The notes below the pieces were generated by a model. That model was given only the letters and a program-made list of their open reading frames with translations. It ran no database searches and was not told the DNA's origin. Made by a program: the position numbers and the translations under genes. Below are positions 34,622 to 47,500 of a stretch of 64,000 nucleotides of DNA, in pieces. How positions within the stretch are numbered: the first letter of the stretch is position 1; every line of letters starts with the position of its first letter. The stretch is from positions 5,953,754 through 6,017,753 of the forward strand of contig OX422191.1 in the NCBI GenBank assembly GCA_949130485.1, in the 5' to 3' direction. The stretch comes from Agelas oroides (taxonomy: Eukaryota; Porifera; Demospongiae; Agelasida; Agelasidae).

Positions 34622-36058
34622 ATGCAAGTAAAGTGCAAAATACTACATTTGCTCCTTACTTTGGTGTTCTTCTCAACACTATGGTTGCTGTTCCAAGGAA
34701 GCAGTGTTACTTTTTATGAGGCGGCTACTGCCTCAACTCCCAGTAGAACACCTGTGACAGTTACTGATTACAATGTTGATGAAATACCATTGCTGCAACC
34801 TCCTGCTCTGATTTATAGCAATGGTCCAACAAATCAAAGTAAAACAGAATCAACAAACTTACCAAGGACCACAGAAACAAGTACACCTGGTTCTTTACCC
34901 ACAAAGGGATATGCAGTTGCTGTTTCATTCTGGGACCAGCAAACATTCTCCACTGGTAATTTATTGGGCTTGCAATGCTGGGCAGCTCATGTAGGAGTGT
35001 TAGTTCCTGAGCCTTTTATGATTGAATCTCGATTCAAGGCTCCTCTGGAGGCAAAGTACCAGAATAACGAGGAGGCTATGTTGAGGCTAAGTGACCTATA
35101 CAACCTGAGTTACTGGAATGCTATGAGTAAGAAGTGGGGGTTTGCTCCGCTTGCCACCTGGGAGCAGTTCTTGAATGATGCACCACGACATGTAATACTT
35201 GTAGACCTGAAGCCATTTACAAGGAAAGAGTGCTCCCTATCATCACTTGAGGAAAACTACTTGCTCTTTTTTAGGCGGAAAGGCTTTGATATTGTCAGGA
35301 GAGTTTGTTTTGAGGCAAGATCACATAGTAGGTTATCAGTGGAGGAATTTACTCGCCAAGTGTTTCAAAGCTACTTGCCAAGCAGTGTGATTGTTGTATT
35401 TCAGGAATGGAGCTTTCACACCACAAATTCTATCATAACTTTTGACACAATCCGGTGTCCATATGGTTGGGGAGGATTTGCCGTTATTGAGCCTAGTAAC
35501 AGAATCAAGCAAGATATGAACAAATATATTTCACGCCATTTGGATGGTGGCAATTATATTACTGTATTGGTGCGTTTAGAGTGGCTCATCAATAACCACA
35601 TAAATGAGCTGAAGGAACGAGTTCTTGGTTGCCTTCAAAAGACAATGAACTACATTCGCAGTATTCAATCTCAGACAGGAGTACAGTCTGTATTTCTTGG
35701 CACTGATGTGGGAAAGTATGGAAGTAGAAGCCTTCAAGAGCTGCACCACATTGACCACAACTTCATACATGACCAAGTTGAAGGCTTTGTAAAATCTTTG
35801 TATGGCAACTCAAGTTCTCTTGGTCAATGGGAAGAAACGTTTGAAAGCATTACAAACAATAACAATGCTGGATACATTGGATTCCTTCAGAAAGTGATTG
35901 GCGCTAGGGGGAAATGCATCCTGCTTGTTGGAAATGGTAGTTTTCATAAACATGCATTGCTACTGTACAAGGCTTTGCACAGAGGTCGTTTATGTTATGC
36001 TGTCGTTAACACTGTATGCAACCTGAATCAACATGAAGGGCTATCACTGCTTGCATAG
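34622..36058 (+). CDS. Type II membrane glycosyltransferase-like protein, 478 aa
   Basis: Single uninterrupted frame with a strong Kozak context (gccaccATG). A polypyrimidine tract plus CAG lies 16 bases upstream of the ATG, so a noncoding 5' exon may precede it. Residues 8-24 form a signal anchor, 30-95 are a Ser/Thr/Pro-rich stem, and about 96-478 look globular. N-glycosylation sequons are at 71, 161, 396 and 438. This architecture is that of Golgi transferases. The order of YITVLVRLEWLI (312-323), SVFLGTDVGKYGS (356-368) and a C-terminal block GKCILLVGNGSFHKHALLLY (430-449) recalls the spaced motifs of O-/alpha-1,6-fucosyltransferase-type GT-B enzymes, but identity is too weak to name donor or acceptor. 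An alternative is a non-catalytic Golgi protein. A possible poly(A) signal ATTAAA is at 36445. The gene is divergent from reductase copy B and convergent with the methionyl-tRNA synthetase gene. Confidence 0.8.
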   Translation: MQVKCKILHLLLTLVFFSTLWLLFQGSSVTFYEAATASTPSRTPVTVTDYNVDEIPLLQPPALIYSNGPTNQSKTESTNLPRTTETSTPGSLPTKGYAVAVSFWDQQTFSTGNLLGLQCWAAHVGVLVPEPFMIESRFKAPLEAKYQNNEEAMLRLSDLYNLSYWNAMSKKWGFAPLATWEQFLNDAPRHVILVDLKPFTRKECSLSSLEENYLLFFRRKGFDIVRRVCFEARSHSRLSVEEFTRQVFQSYLPSSVIVVFQEWSFHTTNSIITFDTIRCPYGWGGFAVIEPSNRIKQDMNKYISRHLDGGNYITVLVRLEWLINNHINELKERVLGCLQKTMNYIRSIQSQTGVQSVFLGTDVGKYGSRSLQELHHIDHNFIHDQVEGFVKSLYGNSSSLGQWEETFESITNNNNAGYIGFLQKVIGARGKCILLVGNGSFHKHALLLYKALHRGRLCYAVVNTVCNLNQHEGLSLLA

Positions 36059-38523
36059 AAGAATATCTGTGTAAGGAAGTGTGCACTTGGTTGCTCATAA
36101 GCTATGCATTTTTTCATCCATTTCAGGACCATTTTAATTCATTCCTGATTCACTGTACTGTCCTAACAATATGGAAATTGACATGTCTGTGATTCATTGT
36201 CAGTCTGTTCTCAAGATATAGTACATATCTATAGGTCATCACTGGTGCTGACAATGTGGTACACTTGATCATGAGGGCCAAGAACTAACACCACTAGTCA
36301 GCTGATGCATATATAGGATGTGAAGATAGTACAAATTATTGTTGGCAACAACTAAAGTTGGCAACTTAAGTTTCAAGGTGGAGCAAGAGTCTGGGAAAGG
36401 CAACACCCCTCAGTGAAATGCTGAACACATCAATAATATATTTAATTAAAGGTTTACTATGATACTTCTATAATTCTACATATTATAGTTCACACTTCAC
36501 AGTGTAAGTTGTTAACACCAGGTGGCCATCGTAGATGTACTGTAATTGCTCTCTGTGAGTGTAACATTCAAACTGTTTAATGTCCCCAGACCCACCTTGG
36601 TTGTTAAGAACACCAACCTCCCCTCCTGCCTCAAGTCTAAATCTGCTCACACATAATATACATGCACACGCCTGAAGTGGTAAACTTTCCATATTCTATT
36701 GTGCACTGTCTCCCATCCTCCCTGCTATATATGTTCCCCAGATTGTTCCAGTTTTTCTGTCAGATGGTTAACATTCTTCAGCATGTTCCTGCCACGGTGC
36801 CACTTCTCTTGCTGTGGGGAGGGTTTATTAAATCTCTGTTTCCTTGCCTGGATGCGCATGGTGCTCTCAACTTTTCTAGAAAAAAATCACAGTACATAAT
36901 ACTTATAGACCTTATGCAGTGGGTGTGGCTTCAAGGTTAGCAACCGCTATCTGTTGCCATAGCAACACCAATTTTATATGACAATTCTTATAGCCCAAAT
37001 GACTCAAATCTCAAATATGAAAGTTATCGGCCTTATGGTTGATTTTTTTAAAAAAATCATCAAACTTTGACTGTTGAATATTGAGTTCTATGGTGAGTGG
37101 CAAAAAGTTGCCAAATCCAGTCAAGTGCAGCTAGACAGCTGCACTCCAATGTGTCTGGCATCCTGTAGTACTGGAAGGTAATGCAGATATTTCACACTGA
37201 TGACTACTTTTAGTGGGAGAATAACACGCAGATGCAAAAGCAACGCACATTCTTAGCTCCAGCAGTTTCATTGCACTGTAAGTTTGCTCCAGTTGAGTCA
37301 GAGGGAGGTCTGTGGGAAGGCCAGTGGCAAACTCTGCAAGACACATAGGCCTATGCGTTGCAGTATTACATTACAAGAGAAGCTACTTCAAACATGCAGT
37401 CTTGGGTGTAAGTGTGCAGATAAGTCACCGTTTTCATTGCACGAGTCAGGGCAGTTTTAACTCAGCATTAGTAATAGTATTCCCAGTAGTTAGACAGACT
37501 TTGTTGTGACATCTGTCTATCTGCTGGGAATACTATTACCAATGCAGGGTTAATTGCCCCGACTCGTGAGATTCATAATTGTTGACTGTACTATAGGGAT
37601 TGGAGAAAAACTCAGTGCGTGTGTGGAAGATCCTGGGATAGCATGTGTCGGACTTTGCAGATATCCGTATTTGTTGCAGGGCTCCCTTGCGATTCTTTGT
37701 CACTCCAACTAGTGGTATTGTTAGTCGAACACCTGTTGCTACATAGTACTCTCCTATTAGCAGTTCTTAAGTGCACAGGGAAAAAGACTTGTTGCTGGGC
37801 CCTAATTGCTGTTGTGGTATAGATGTATTGCTAAACGTACACACTTTTCCTTAGGTGGATCTTACTTATGCTTGCTCCACATGCATGTGTGAAGTGAAAA
37901 ATCATTCATGCACAAACAGGCGATTCAGATGGCTTTACATGCATATGACAATCATGATACACAACAAAATCTTTGTATTATGTGTGTGTGTACATTATGT
38001 TGAGTGAAGTAGCTCTACTTTATTAATTTCCAGTTATTATTTACAGTCTCTGGATTCTTCCTGCAAAATCTTCATTGGGTACAAGACTACAAGTGAGAGT
38101 ATGACAGCAAGTTAAACTGGCCATACCAAAGTCTAGCTCCAAGGAAGTGCATGAGTAAGCACTTAACTGGCCATCTCTAGTTTTTTGGTATATACGTAGA
38201 TGCCCCCAACTGTCAAATGAAGATCTGTTAACTTGTAATGCAAATCTTGACGTTAAAAATACTTTGTAGGTTTTGACATGCAGCAACAAACAATTAACCG
38301 ATGGTCTAAAATACATTGTGATGTTTCCAATTTTGTTTGTCATGTGTCAAAAAGGGCTACACGATGAGTAGCACATTAGATAGATGCATGTCAAAGTGTA
38401 GATTACAACATCAATTTAGCCTCTGTATAAACTACAACAATGTCATTAATTTACATATGAATGACTATGAAATTGTACTATCCATGGTTTGTACATTAGA
38501 GCACACTGTAGCTGTATTGAAAG
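36059..38523. other. Convergent intergenic region
   Basis: 3' flanks of the glycosyltransferase-like gene and the methionyl-tRNA synthetase gene. Contains the foldback at 37438-37568 and a TG microsatellite near 37981; otherwise nothing. Confidence 0.5.
37438..37568. repeat. Foldback element, 131 bp
   Basis: gcacgagtc...gcagttttaactcagcattagtaatag pairs with ctattaccaatgcagggttaattgcc...gactcgtg around a 40-base loop; mismatches are scattered. Confidence 0.6.
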
Positions 38524-41500
38524 TCATTTGTTGACCTTTCCTTTCTTGTGATGAGTTTGTGGCACCATACCCAACTTGCTCTTGATGGCCAAAAGTGCCT
38601 CCACTTCAGCTTGTATTTTCTCCTTTGGAGTATCACCACTCGCTTTTAGCCGCCGAACCAATTCAGCCTTAAAGAGAGACAGCAATTATCAGGAATAGTT
38701 ACAGTACAGCATGCACCATTTTACCACACCCATGATTACCACCTTGACTGAAAAGAGTTGGTAACTTTACTGACACAACATGATGGGACAATAAATGGAA
38801 TGCTGTTGTGACAAGAGAAGCACAAAAATTTTTTCACAATTGTTTTGGTTGGTCTCTTGGGAACTGAATGACAGGTTACTCTGATGGAACATATCTGTAG
38901 TAACATCAAGGGATGTTAATACTAGATGAATGCAGAACTTTTTTGTTGGGGGGGGGCAAGCCATGAGTATTTACATGAGGCAGAGGATTCACAGTTCACT
39001 GATCAGCCTGCTTTGTCTACTGTGAGTAGTCTTATATACTTGTTTACGTTCACTTGAGGCAACTTCAAGAAGCAGAATAAGCATTATGCAGCTGAACCAT
39101 ACTCAAAAGATTTCACAATGATGATATGCTCATTATTAAATTTGTCCACTACATATGTATGTACAGACTACAATTTCCATAATACACAGCGATATGGCAC
39201 TTTGAACGCAGCGATGCGATCGAAATGCGCGACGGAATAACCTTCGATTTCTACACGGGACTGCCACATGTAGCATTGAATAGTCATACATAGGTTATCT
39301 GAAACCAATAAATGTAAGGAGTATTTATACTGCAGCCAATCCAATCATTCCTCTCCTTAGCAACAAAACTGCCTAGCAATGGTGACGGTTCAAATTCTCA
39401 ATGACTGAGCTTTCTTTTAAGTTGTTTGCTGACAGTTTGCAACGACTCAACTTTGTACTCATTCGGTGATGCTCACTAGTAATTGAAAATCAAATTATGG
39501 GTGCCTAAGAATGAAACCGAAATGTTTCGACCATTACATCATTGCAAATGCGAATTGTTGAGTGAGTACTAGTGCTTCCTTCAATGCTAACTACCTCTGG
39601 CTCCCACTAAACTGTAGGTGAACTCGGTGTGAAACAGTCAAGCTTGGGACTACCGCTTTTGAGTCACCACTATCTACGTCTTCAGACTGCAGCTACTGTT
39701 GATACAACCACTAAAAGCTAAGCTGGTATTACAGGTGGTATAAGTGATTTATACTACCTGCAGTTGACCAATCAGATTGTAGTATTTCATTTAGCTATAG
39801 TGTAAGAGAGCTTACCTGCTTTTCTAGTTGTTCATGAAGGGAAGCTTTCATCCCTGCACTAGGTGTTTGAGATGTCTTTTGCATCCCTGCAAATTGCTGC
39901 TTTAGATCTTGGGAAGTGGTATCCTCAATCTTTGTAAACAGTGGGTATGGCTATATGTAAGAAAAATGAATATCTGCATATGTTTCAATTGGATGCTTTA
40001 TCATGTACAGCTGCCAGAGTGTTCACAGCTAACTTGCAAGTTTAGAGTTTCCACAAATGACAAAGTAAATATAGACTGCAACTATTACAGTAACTGTAAC
40101 AACTATTGTTTCTTGCAACCCAAGAACTCTGACAAAATCTCGACTTGTTCCTTGTGTGTCTGTATAGACTGTGATGGGCTGTAAAACATTGACTCTTTGG
40201 TGGATTGCAGCATTTGGCATTCTGAGTTCATCTAGCACAAGCTCGCCTAATTACCATCATGCCATGTTCAGTGCTACTTATCGATTGTCATCTCATTATG
40301 AATTTTAAACTCTTTTGCACACTAATTTCAATGTTTATCAACATTGAAATTAGTGTTAACATGGTAATCAGTTTGAGGGTCAAAGTGCAAAGTGTTGCTT
40401 AGCAAGCCCTAAGCAGTGCCAGTAGTCTGATTTGCAGAGATAGAACGTAATTATGCTGGACAAGTTTATCCCAATAGCTGATTGCTACTAGGTAAGCCAT
40501 TTGTACATGTTTGAAGGCATTCTTTGCAGCTATATGTTGTAGCTTACCAGCAATTTGAAAGTGTCAACATGTCACTTGTTACTTACAGCCCCAACAGCCT
40601 TAGCTGATTTTAAAATGATATGCCATAAGCATTGTTTTGGTGATTTTAGGCGTTTGCAACTGCACAGGAATAAATGTTGTAAGCCTTAAGAAGGTAACTC
40701 AAATTTATCTTGTGCCAGGTGACAGGAATCAGCCTTCTAAGAAAACACCGGAGAAGGAATGTCTTTTATATAAGTGAGAGCAAATTTTAAACTCAATATG
40801 TAGTCAATCATGACATTTATGTTGCAGTTGCTGGAAAGATTATGCATTCATACAGGCACTACTGAACAGATAAGGGAAAGCATATAATACAGTACCTGTC
40901 CAATCTTGTGCCCTGGCAGGATGTGTGGCACAAATGTTTCAGTCAGCACATTACACGTAGGAGGTGCCTGTGAAGAAGGTATTAGGCAGGATGAAAAACT
41001 CCGATTGAACAAAAATTCACAATAGTGGTTTATCTACCTGTAGCTGCTCTTGTATTTGCTGGCTGACAGCAGGCATGTATGGTTGCAGCATCACAGAAAG
41101 AAGACACACAACATTTGCACACAGTGCCATCAAACTCTCAGCACGGGTCCTATAATGAAACAAGAGCCATATATATGTGAACTATGTCTGGAAAATGTTA
41201 CCAAAGGTACAAAGTATACAAGTTCCACTAAAACATACATGTAACAGACGTTCATCCAAACTTCACACAACTTTTTGATTTCCCAAAGGATTGTCTACAA
41301 ACTTATGACAGAAAATGTCTTCATCAGGATACTAAAAAAAGTGGCTGAAGTAAAGTAAGTGAGATTTAGTAATTGGGTGAGCCTGGGTGAGCCCCACACA
41401 AGCAAGTCAAAGGTGATGCCTATATGCATTCTGTATACTTAGTTAGAATAGTTTCTCTAAGTCTTTAATTCTGTTTCCCTGCACTAGCTTGTTCCTTGTG

Positions 41501-44500
41501 CTTGTTTTTGTTGTACCTTTGCTCTCCTTTGTTTAGTAACAGAGCATTGCTGAATACCAGATGCAACACCCCTCTCTTTCCCGCCTAATGATGTCACCTT
41601 ATCTGCAACAGGGCATTTGCCATTCTCTTGTCTAAGGTAGAAGCATATTAAGGACTGCCTGTGTTAGTAACTATATTCATTGCACCCACCAGAAACTAAA
41701 CCAGCACAGTTGAATTGAAAACAGCTCCTTAGAAACTGAAGTTGAATGTAGCAAAGCATGTACTCTATTGCACTGGCGATGTGGTAGTGTATATTGTCTG
41801 CATGCATGGCCAACTACCTCTTGTGAGGACTACTACTAATTCATCATTACACAGGTTATGGAATGGTTCATACAGCTTGAACACCAGTGAAAACCTGTAC
41901 CGTAGTGTCCTGTTAATACGCCCCCCCATTTTGTACACTACATCCCGCCTAAAGTGGGGGGGGGGGGCTTATATTCGAGGATGCAATTAGTCTCGACTAT
42001 AAGCCCCCCCCCCCCAAAAGATTTTACGCAAGTGCTATGTACGCAATTAGGACACTTCCAACTAACTATGGCGACGACTTTCAGGATCGAGAGTACTGTT
42101 CGCGGACATCACGTTTACAAAGCTGCGTGGTCTCCCTACATCGGAGAAGAGCTGCCAGTTCAACGCGAGGTCAATAACATTCACGACGACTTCGCTGTAG
42201 CTGTCCTCAAGAACGGCAACACTGTCGGTCATGTACCACGGGAAATTTCCAGAGTCTGCTGGTATTTCTTGCACAAGAGTGGCAGCGAGATGACTTGCAT
42301 CGTCAATGGTGACAGAAGACTTTCTGAAGTTGATGGGAAAGGACTCGTGGTTCCGTGCGTGTACATCTTCAGAGGGAAACAAAAACACCTTGACAGACTG
42401 ATAAACCTGTTTGCTAAACTAGCAGCTTAAAACTTGGAACATCTAACCGGCTTTTCTAAAAGCCACAAAACTTACAAAAGATTCACCGACTACTATAGTC
42501 TTACTGAACGCACTTGCAACGTATAGTAAGCACGTGTAGTTTTGATGTTCCAGAAGACGCTCACCGGGGGGCGTTATAACGAGTCAAACCACCCTGTGCA
42601 GGAACTTTGGTGGAAAAGAGGGGGGGGGGGCGTATTTTCGAAGGGGGCATATTAGCGGGACACTACGGTACTTGTATTTGACCATATAAATCCAGAACAC
42701 TACTAGTATGTACATGACCTTATTGCGTATTTCAAATGCGCAGGGCTTCTGATTTGCTGTGCAGATCATTAGGTATGTGTGTTCATTAACCCCAACGTAC
42801 AAAAATGCTAATCCAATGTTGGAGGTGAACGGATGGCTTACACCGAGGTTAAAAGCTCCCAGATTTCTACAACAACCAGGAATAAATATTGTGCATGGCT
42901 CCCTGGTATGAAAAGCCAATTTTTTTTTGTAGGAAATGTTAGTACAGGCAAGTTTGTGGCATACTAATTGCTGAGTGCCTTAGCATGAGGCTACATTCAT
43001 ACACCCAGGGAACATTTGGCAGCTCTCATTTCTACGTTATAGATAAACCACCCCCTAGGCAACGTTTACCAGTAATACCCAGAACTGTCGAGTGTATTAC
43101 ATGCCTAGGGGGTGGTTTACCTGGCTTGTAGCTGGGCAGCCATACAAATCAAAGGCTAGAGCTTAGTGACGGTTGCATAGAAACTGCTTACGCAAAACTG
43201 TTCTGCAATCTTACTGGATGAACGCTGGCATAATTTAATTATCTCAGAGCTGAAGGCGGAATGGCTGTGGCGACAAAGAAGGCGGCGAATGTGATTTCTC
43301 CTACACTAGCAACTGTTCGTCGATAAGAAGGTGCTAGAGAGACGTATACGTATGGGAGAGTAACCAGAGCGGTTTTGACAGTGAGAAATAACTTTCAACT
43401 ACTCACTAGAAGCTAAAACTGAGCCCACGAAAGTTCAGGATCAATCGCTGGTTGAACACTTGCAGATTTACGGAGAAACAAAGAGGGCTGACAGCACCAC
43501 AGAAGTAGTCTAAAATGTGCTGGTGCTTGTACTGCGGTGGGCTGCAATGGTCCTGCTGAGGGCCGAGTTGGATTCATGCAGTACTACAAAAAGGCGACAC
43601 ATCTCTCGACTGAAAGACACTGCACTGAATTGGGACATGCTAGCTGTACTGAGTGAACATATAAACATAGCAAACCGCTGACTTCGGTGGTTCAAGACTA
43701 ACCGTTTTCCGGGCTTCTACCATGAACAAACACAGAACATGGCAAGTTCAGTACACTCCTTGTCCATTGGCTTCAGATGTAAAGTATCATTGACAGCACT
43801 AACGCTGACCTCGCCGGACACAATCAACTGTTGAACTGTTGAAACTGCACACTTTTGTGTTCTTGGTGTTTTTCGGAGTATATCTTTTCGAAATAGCCTT
43901 CTGACGATAGAGCTTCAGCGAAGTGCTGATTTTCCTTATATGACTGTTAGCATTACCCTTTATTTTGTACTTGTTTTGGTTCTGACTGCCATGATGACTG
44001 TGTTCTAACTACCTTAATTGATGTGTTCTAACTTCCAAATTGCCATGTTCTAACTGCTGCATTAGCGTCTACACAATATGAACTGCAGGCGGTGCCTTTG
44101 ATTTGTATGGCTGCCTTGCTACAAATTACCTTAGAACCCACTTAAGGTTACGGGATACCACCCATGCATGTGTACTTACCGTATTTACACATGCATGTTA
44201 CAATTTTCACTTGAAACAGCTGCGATTAGACGTGCATTTTATCAGGTCAAAAATAGAGTTCAGCAGCTATGTATACGAAGTGGTTTAATGTCCAAAGTGC
44301 TATAAAATGGACAGCGCAGTGCATGACAAAAAGCTTTTTTTGGTAGCGTCAGCAGTCGTAAGTATATAGAAGTTCATAATTGTGTGGTACATGGAGTTTT
44401 TAATTAGCGTAAAACAGACTGTTTCTCAAAAAGAGAGAGGTACTTTCCTTCGTCATGCACTTGAAAATGTTACAAATTGTCCATCTGCAGTGCAGTTCCT

Positions 44501-47500
44501 CCCTGCCGGTTGTTTGTGGAAGTGGAATTTGGCTGTAAATTTCGTAAACTTTGACCATGTGTAGACAACTACTTCTTTGAGATCACTCATTGCTTCTTGC
44601 TGTGCAAGTTTGTGTCATGTCTCTCGACTCATCCTCTGTGTTTTGCAGTTCTACTGAGGCTGATCACCACAGGTACAGCATGTACTCCTAGTGTACTTTT
44701 ATCAAACACAGTACAGGTAGACAAACTGACAATGTGTAAACAGGATGTGTTAATGCACTAAGTTCATACCCCAAAATATGCTTACAACATAAATTCTGGT
44801 GTTTTTCTGCAGGATACTTCTTAAGGTGTAACAGACCTGGTAATGGTTGTAAAATGTGTAAAAACAGTGCACAAAATGCTCTATTTGCTCCCATGAAGGG
44901 TGGGGCTGGGAAGAATATAAAATTATTATGTACAATGCATTATAAATTTTATGCACTAAGTTCATACTTCAAAATGCATGAGTAAGCATGCCATTAGTGA
45001 AATGTTTTATCGGTATAACTACATTTAAATTTCCCGCTTTTGTACCCCCAACCAATAATAATCAGCCAGCTCAAATTATGATGTAAGCGATGATGTAATC
45101 AGTTATAACACATGGCAAGCTACTTAGCTATCGATATTTACTGACAGGTATCCAGACTGTCCTGGGGGGCAAGTATTTCCCATAGAGTTATTTCACTGCT
45201 GTATGGAGCATTGTGGGTCAGGGTGAGCATAGAGCCGCTATAACGGAGAGTTTTCAGGTTGTAGCAGGTCCTGATGCCACGTACTTACGCTAAAGGAAGA
45301 AAAAGGCGGTTTCAAGGGAACCAGTACACACTGGTGAGGAGAGCAGCCAGAGACAGTACTGGTGAGTAACTACACCCATATTGAATTTGCTAGTAAAAGG
45401 CTGCAGTTGACTAGCTATGTATAATAGCAGTAATCTATGCCTCTCATGAAAAAATGTTTATTTTTATGTGGTAGGACCACGAGAACAAGGCCCTTCTACC
45501 TTTGCTGGTTCGTCGGTCGCTTCTGTTGAGCCCGAAGTGATACCCAAATCAATCTCAAGCAAGTCAGATCAGTCACAAGAACCTTTTAGCAGTTCTTCTA
45601 CCAAATCATCACCAGCCAATAGTGATATTGATTCTGAGTTGAGTTCAGACAAATTTGAAAGCAAAACTACTTCATCTTCTTGTAAGAAGCTAGTACTAGC
45701 GAAGAAGACACTGTCCACTTGTTCCCACCACGAGCACAGTGGTAGTTGCACGGCTGATGACAAGGGAATGCTACCTAAACAGACGGCAGTCATGGCTGAG
45801 CACAGTAATGTTGACAGACACTGCACATAATGAATTACAATTCTGGCACACCAGCTTAGAGCGCTGGAATGGATGTGTAATATGGCAGAAGCCATCAGCT
45901 GTCCACACAGTATACTCAGATGCAAGCGACGTTGCCTATGGGGGCTACACAGTTGATGTGGGAACGGAAGTCGCACATGGCCAGGTGTCAGCAATAGAGA
46001 GTGCTAAGAGTTCGACATGGCGAGAGCTACAGGCATTGTATAGAGTATTGGGCTCATTCGCTGCAACCCTGGCAGATTGCCAGGTCAGGTGGTTCACTGA
46101 TAACCAAGATGTTGCCCGGATTGTTCACCATGGTAGTAACAAGCATGAACTGCAAGATGCAGCAGTCCAGATTTTCCACAGATGCGTTGTTAATAATCTA
46201 CCTGGAGGTCGAGTGGATACCAAGGAGACTGAATGAACAGGCCGATTATATTTGTCGAATAGCAGAGTATGATGACTGGTGTGTCAACACAGACCTGTTC
46301 AGAGAAATAGATTCACAGTCACCAGGTGGACAGATTTGGACCAGATTACTACCAAGGTTTAATTCTAAGTTTTGGTGTACAGGCACAGACGGGGTCGATG
46401 CATTTTGTTACAACTGGCAAGGCCAGAATAAGTGGTGCTACCCTCCATTGTATTTAATTCCAAGAGTGCTGCAGCATGCCAGGTCCTGTAATGCCCTAGG
46501 AACACTGATAGTTCCCTACCTTCACCTCTCCGACAGAATATACCTGATGGGAAAAGGACCAGGTTGGCAATGGGCAGTTTGGCATGGTTGTGGTCATCCC
46601 AAGGGTACCAAAACACCTAACCTACCGCCTACCTTTAACGTCCTAAAGCTACATGCTGCCCAGATTGAAATATAGGGGGTAGTGATGTGACCATGGCATG
46701 CCTGCCAGCCTGACCCTGATACCCACCTTTAAAGGAGAAAGCTGTTGGGTATGTGGCTGAGAAAAATTGTCCAGAGCAGTGTTAAACGGCAAATGCAGAT
46801 GGCCGGTGAAACACTACAGACCAGCAGGTTTGGCAGTAGGTATCTCACATGCATAGAAGCAATACGAAGTATGTGCTACACCACTTACAGCTCTTCTGGA
46901 TTTCCCTTCACCAGCTTCCATGGTTTGCATGCCTGAATGTATCCATTGCATAATCGCGAGATGGACAGTATGTGTTTCAGGCCATCACGAATCCTAAAGT
47001 GGAGCGGAATGGAACCAAAAATGTTATCATGTTAGCAGTGTTCACCAGCAGCTATTGATTTCTTCATTCAACAACCTTGCAACAAGGTGCTGGTCAACCT
47101 TTGAAACATAAATAACTCAAAGACATAATGAACTGAAGAACCAACATCAGTGTAAAAGTAGTGTCATAAGATGTTAGAATTGTGAACGACATTGGAAATC
47201 TGATAACAAAAGCAGTTGGTACTATGCATGTGCTGTATTTGTCACTATAGAGCTTTGAGAGTTTGTGTGTAAAGTACTTGGAGTAGTCAGCTCTAAACAA
47301 GTGGGTTGCATACAATAGTTTGCATACACTATTCAGATAAAACCTCTGTGTATTTATGAATAATGGAACATATACAGACAGCTACCAAAGCAGTTGAGTG
47401 TGTGGCACTAGAAAGGACCCCAAGATACCTGAGTCTTTCCAGACATTGGATGTAGTCCTTCAGCTCCCTAGTCACCTTGACCACAACCTCCATGTCCTCA

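Noticed and set aside
41954..42067. Upstream ATG extension of the HIRAN gene
   Set aside because: It translates the G/C-run terminus of the element and is not matched in frame in the second copy.
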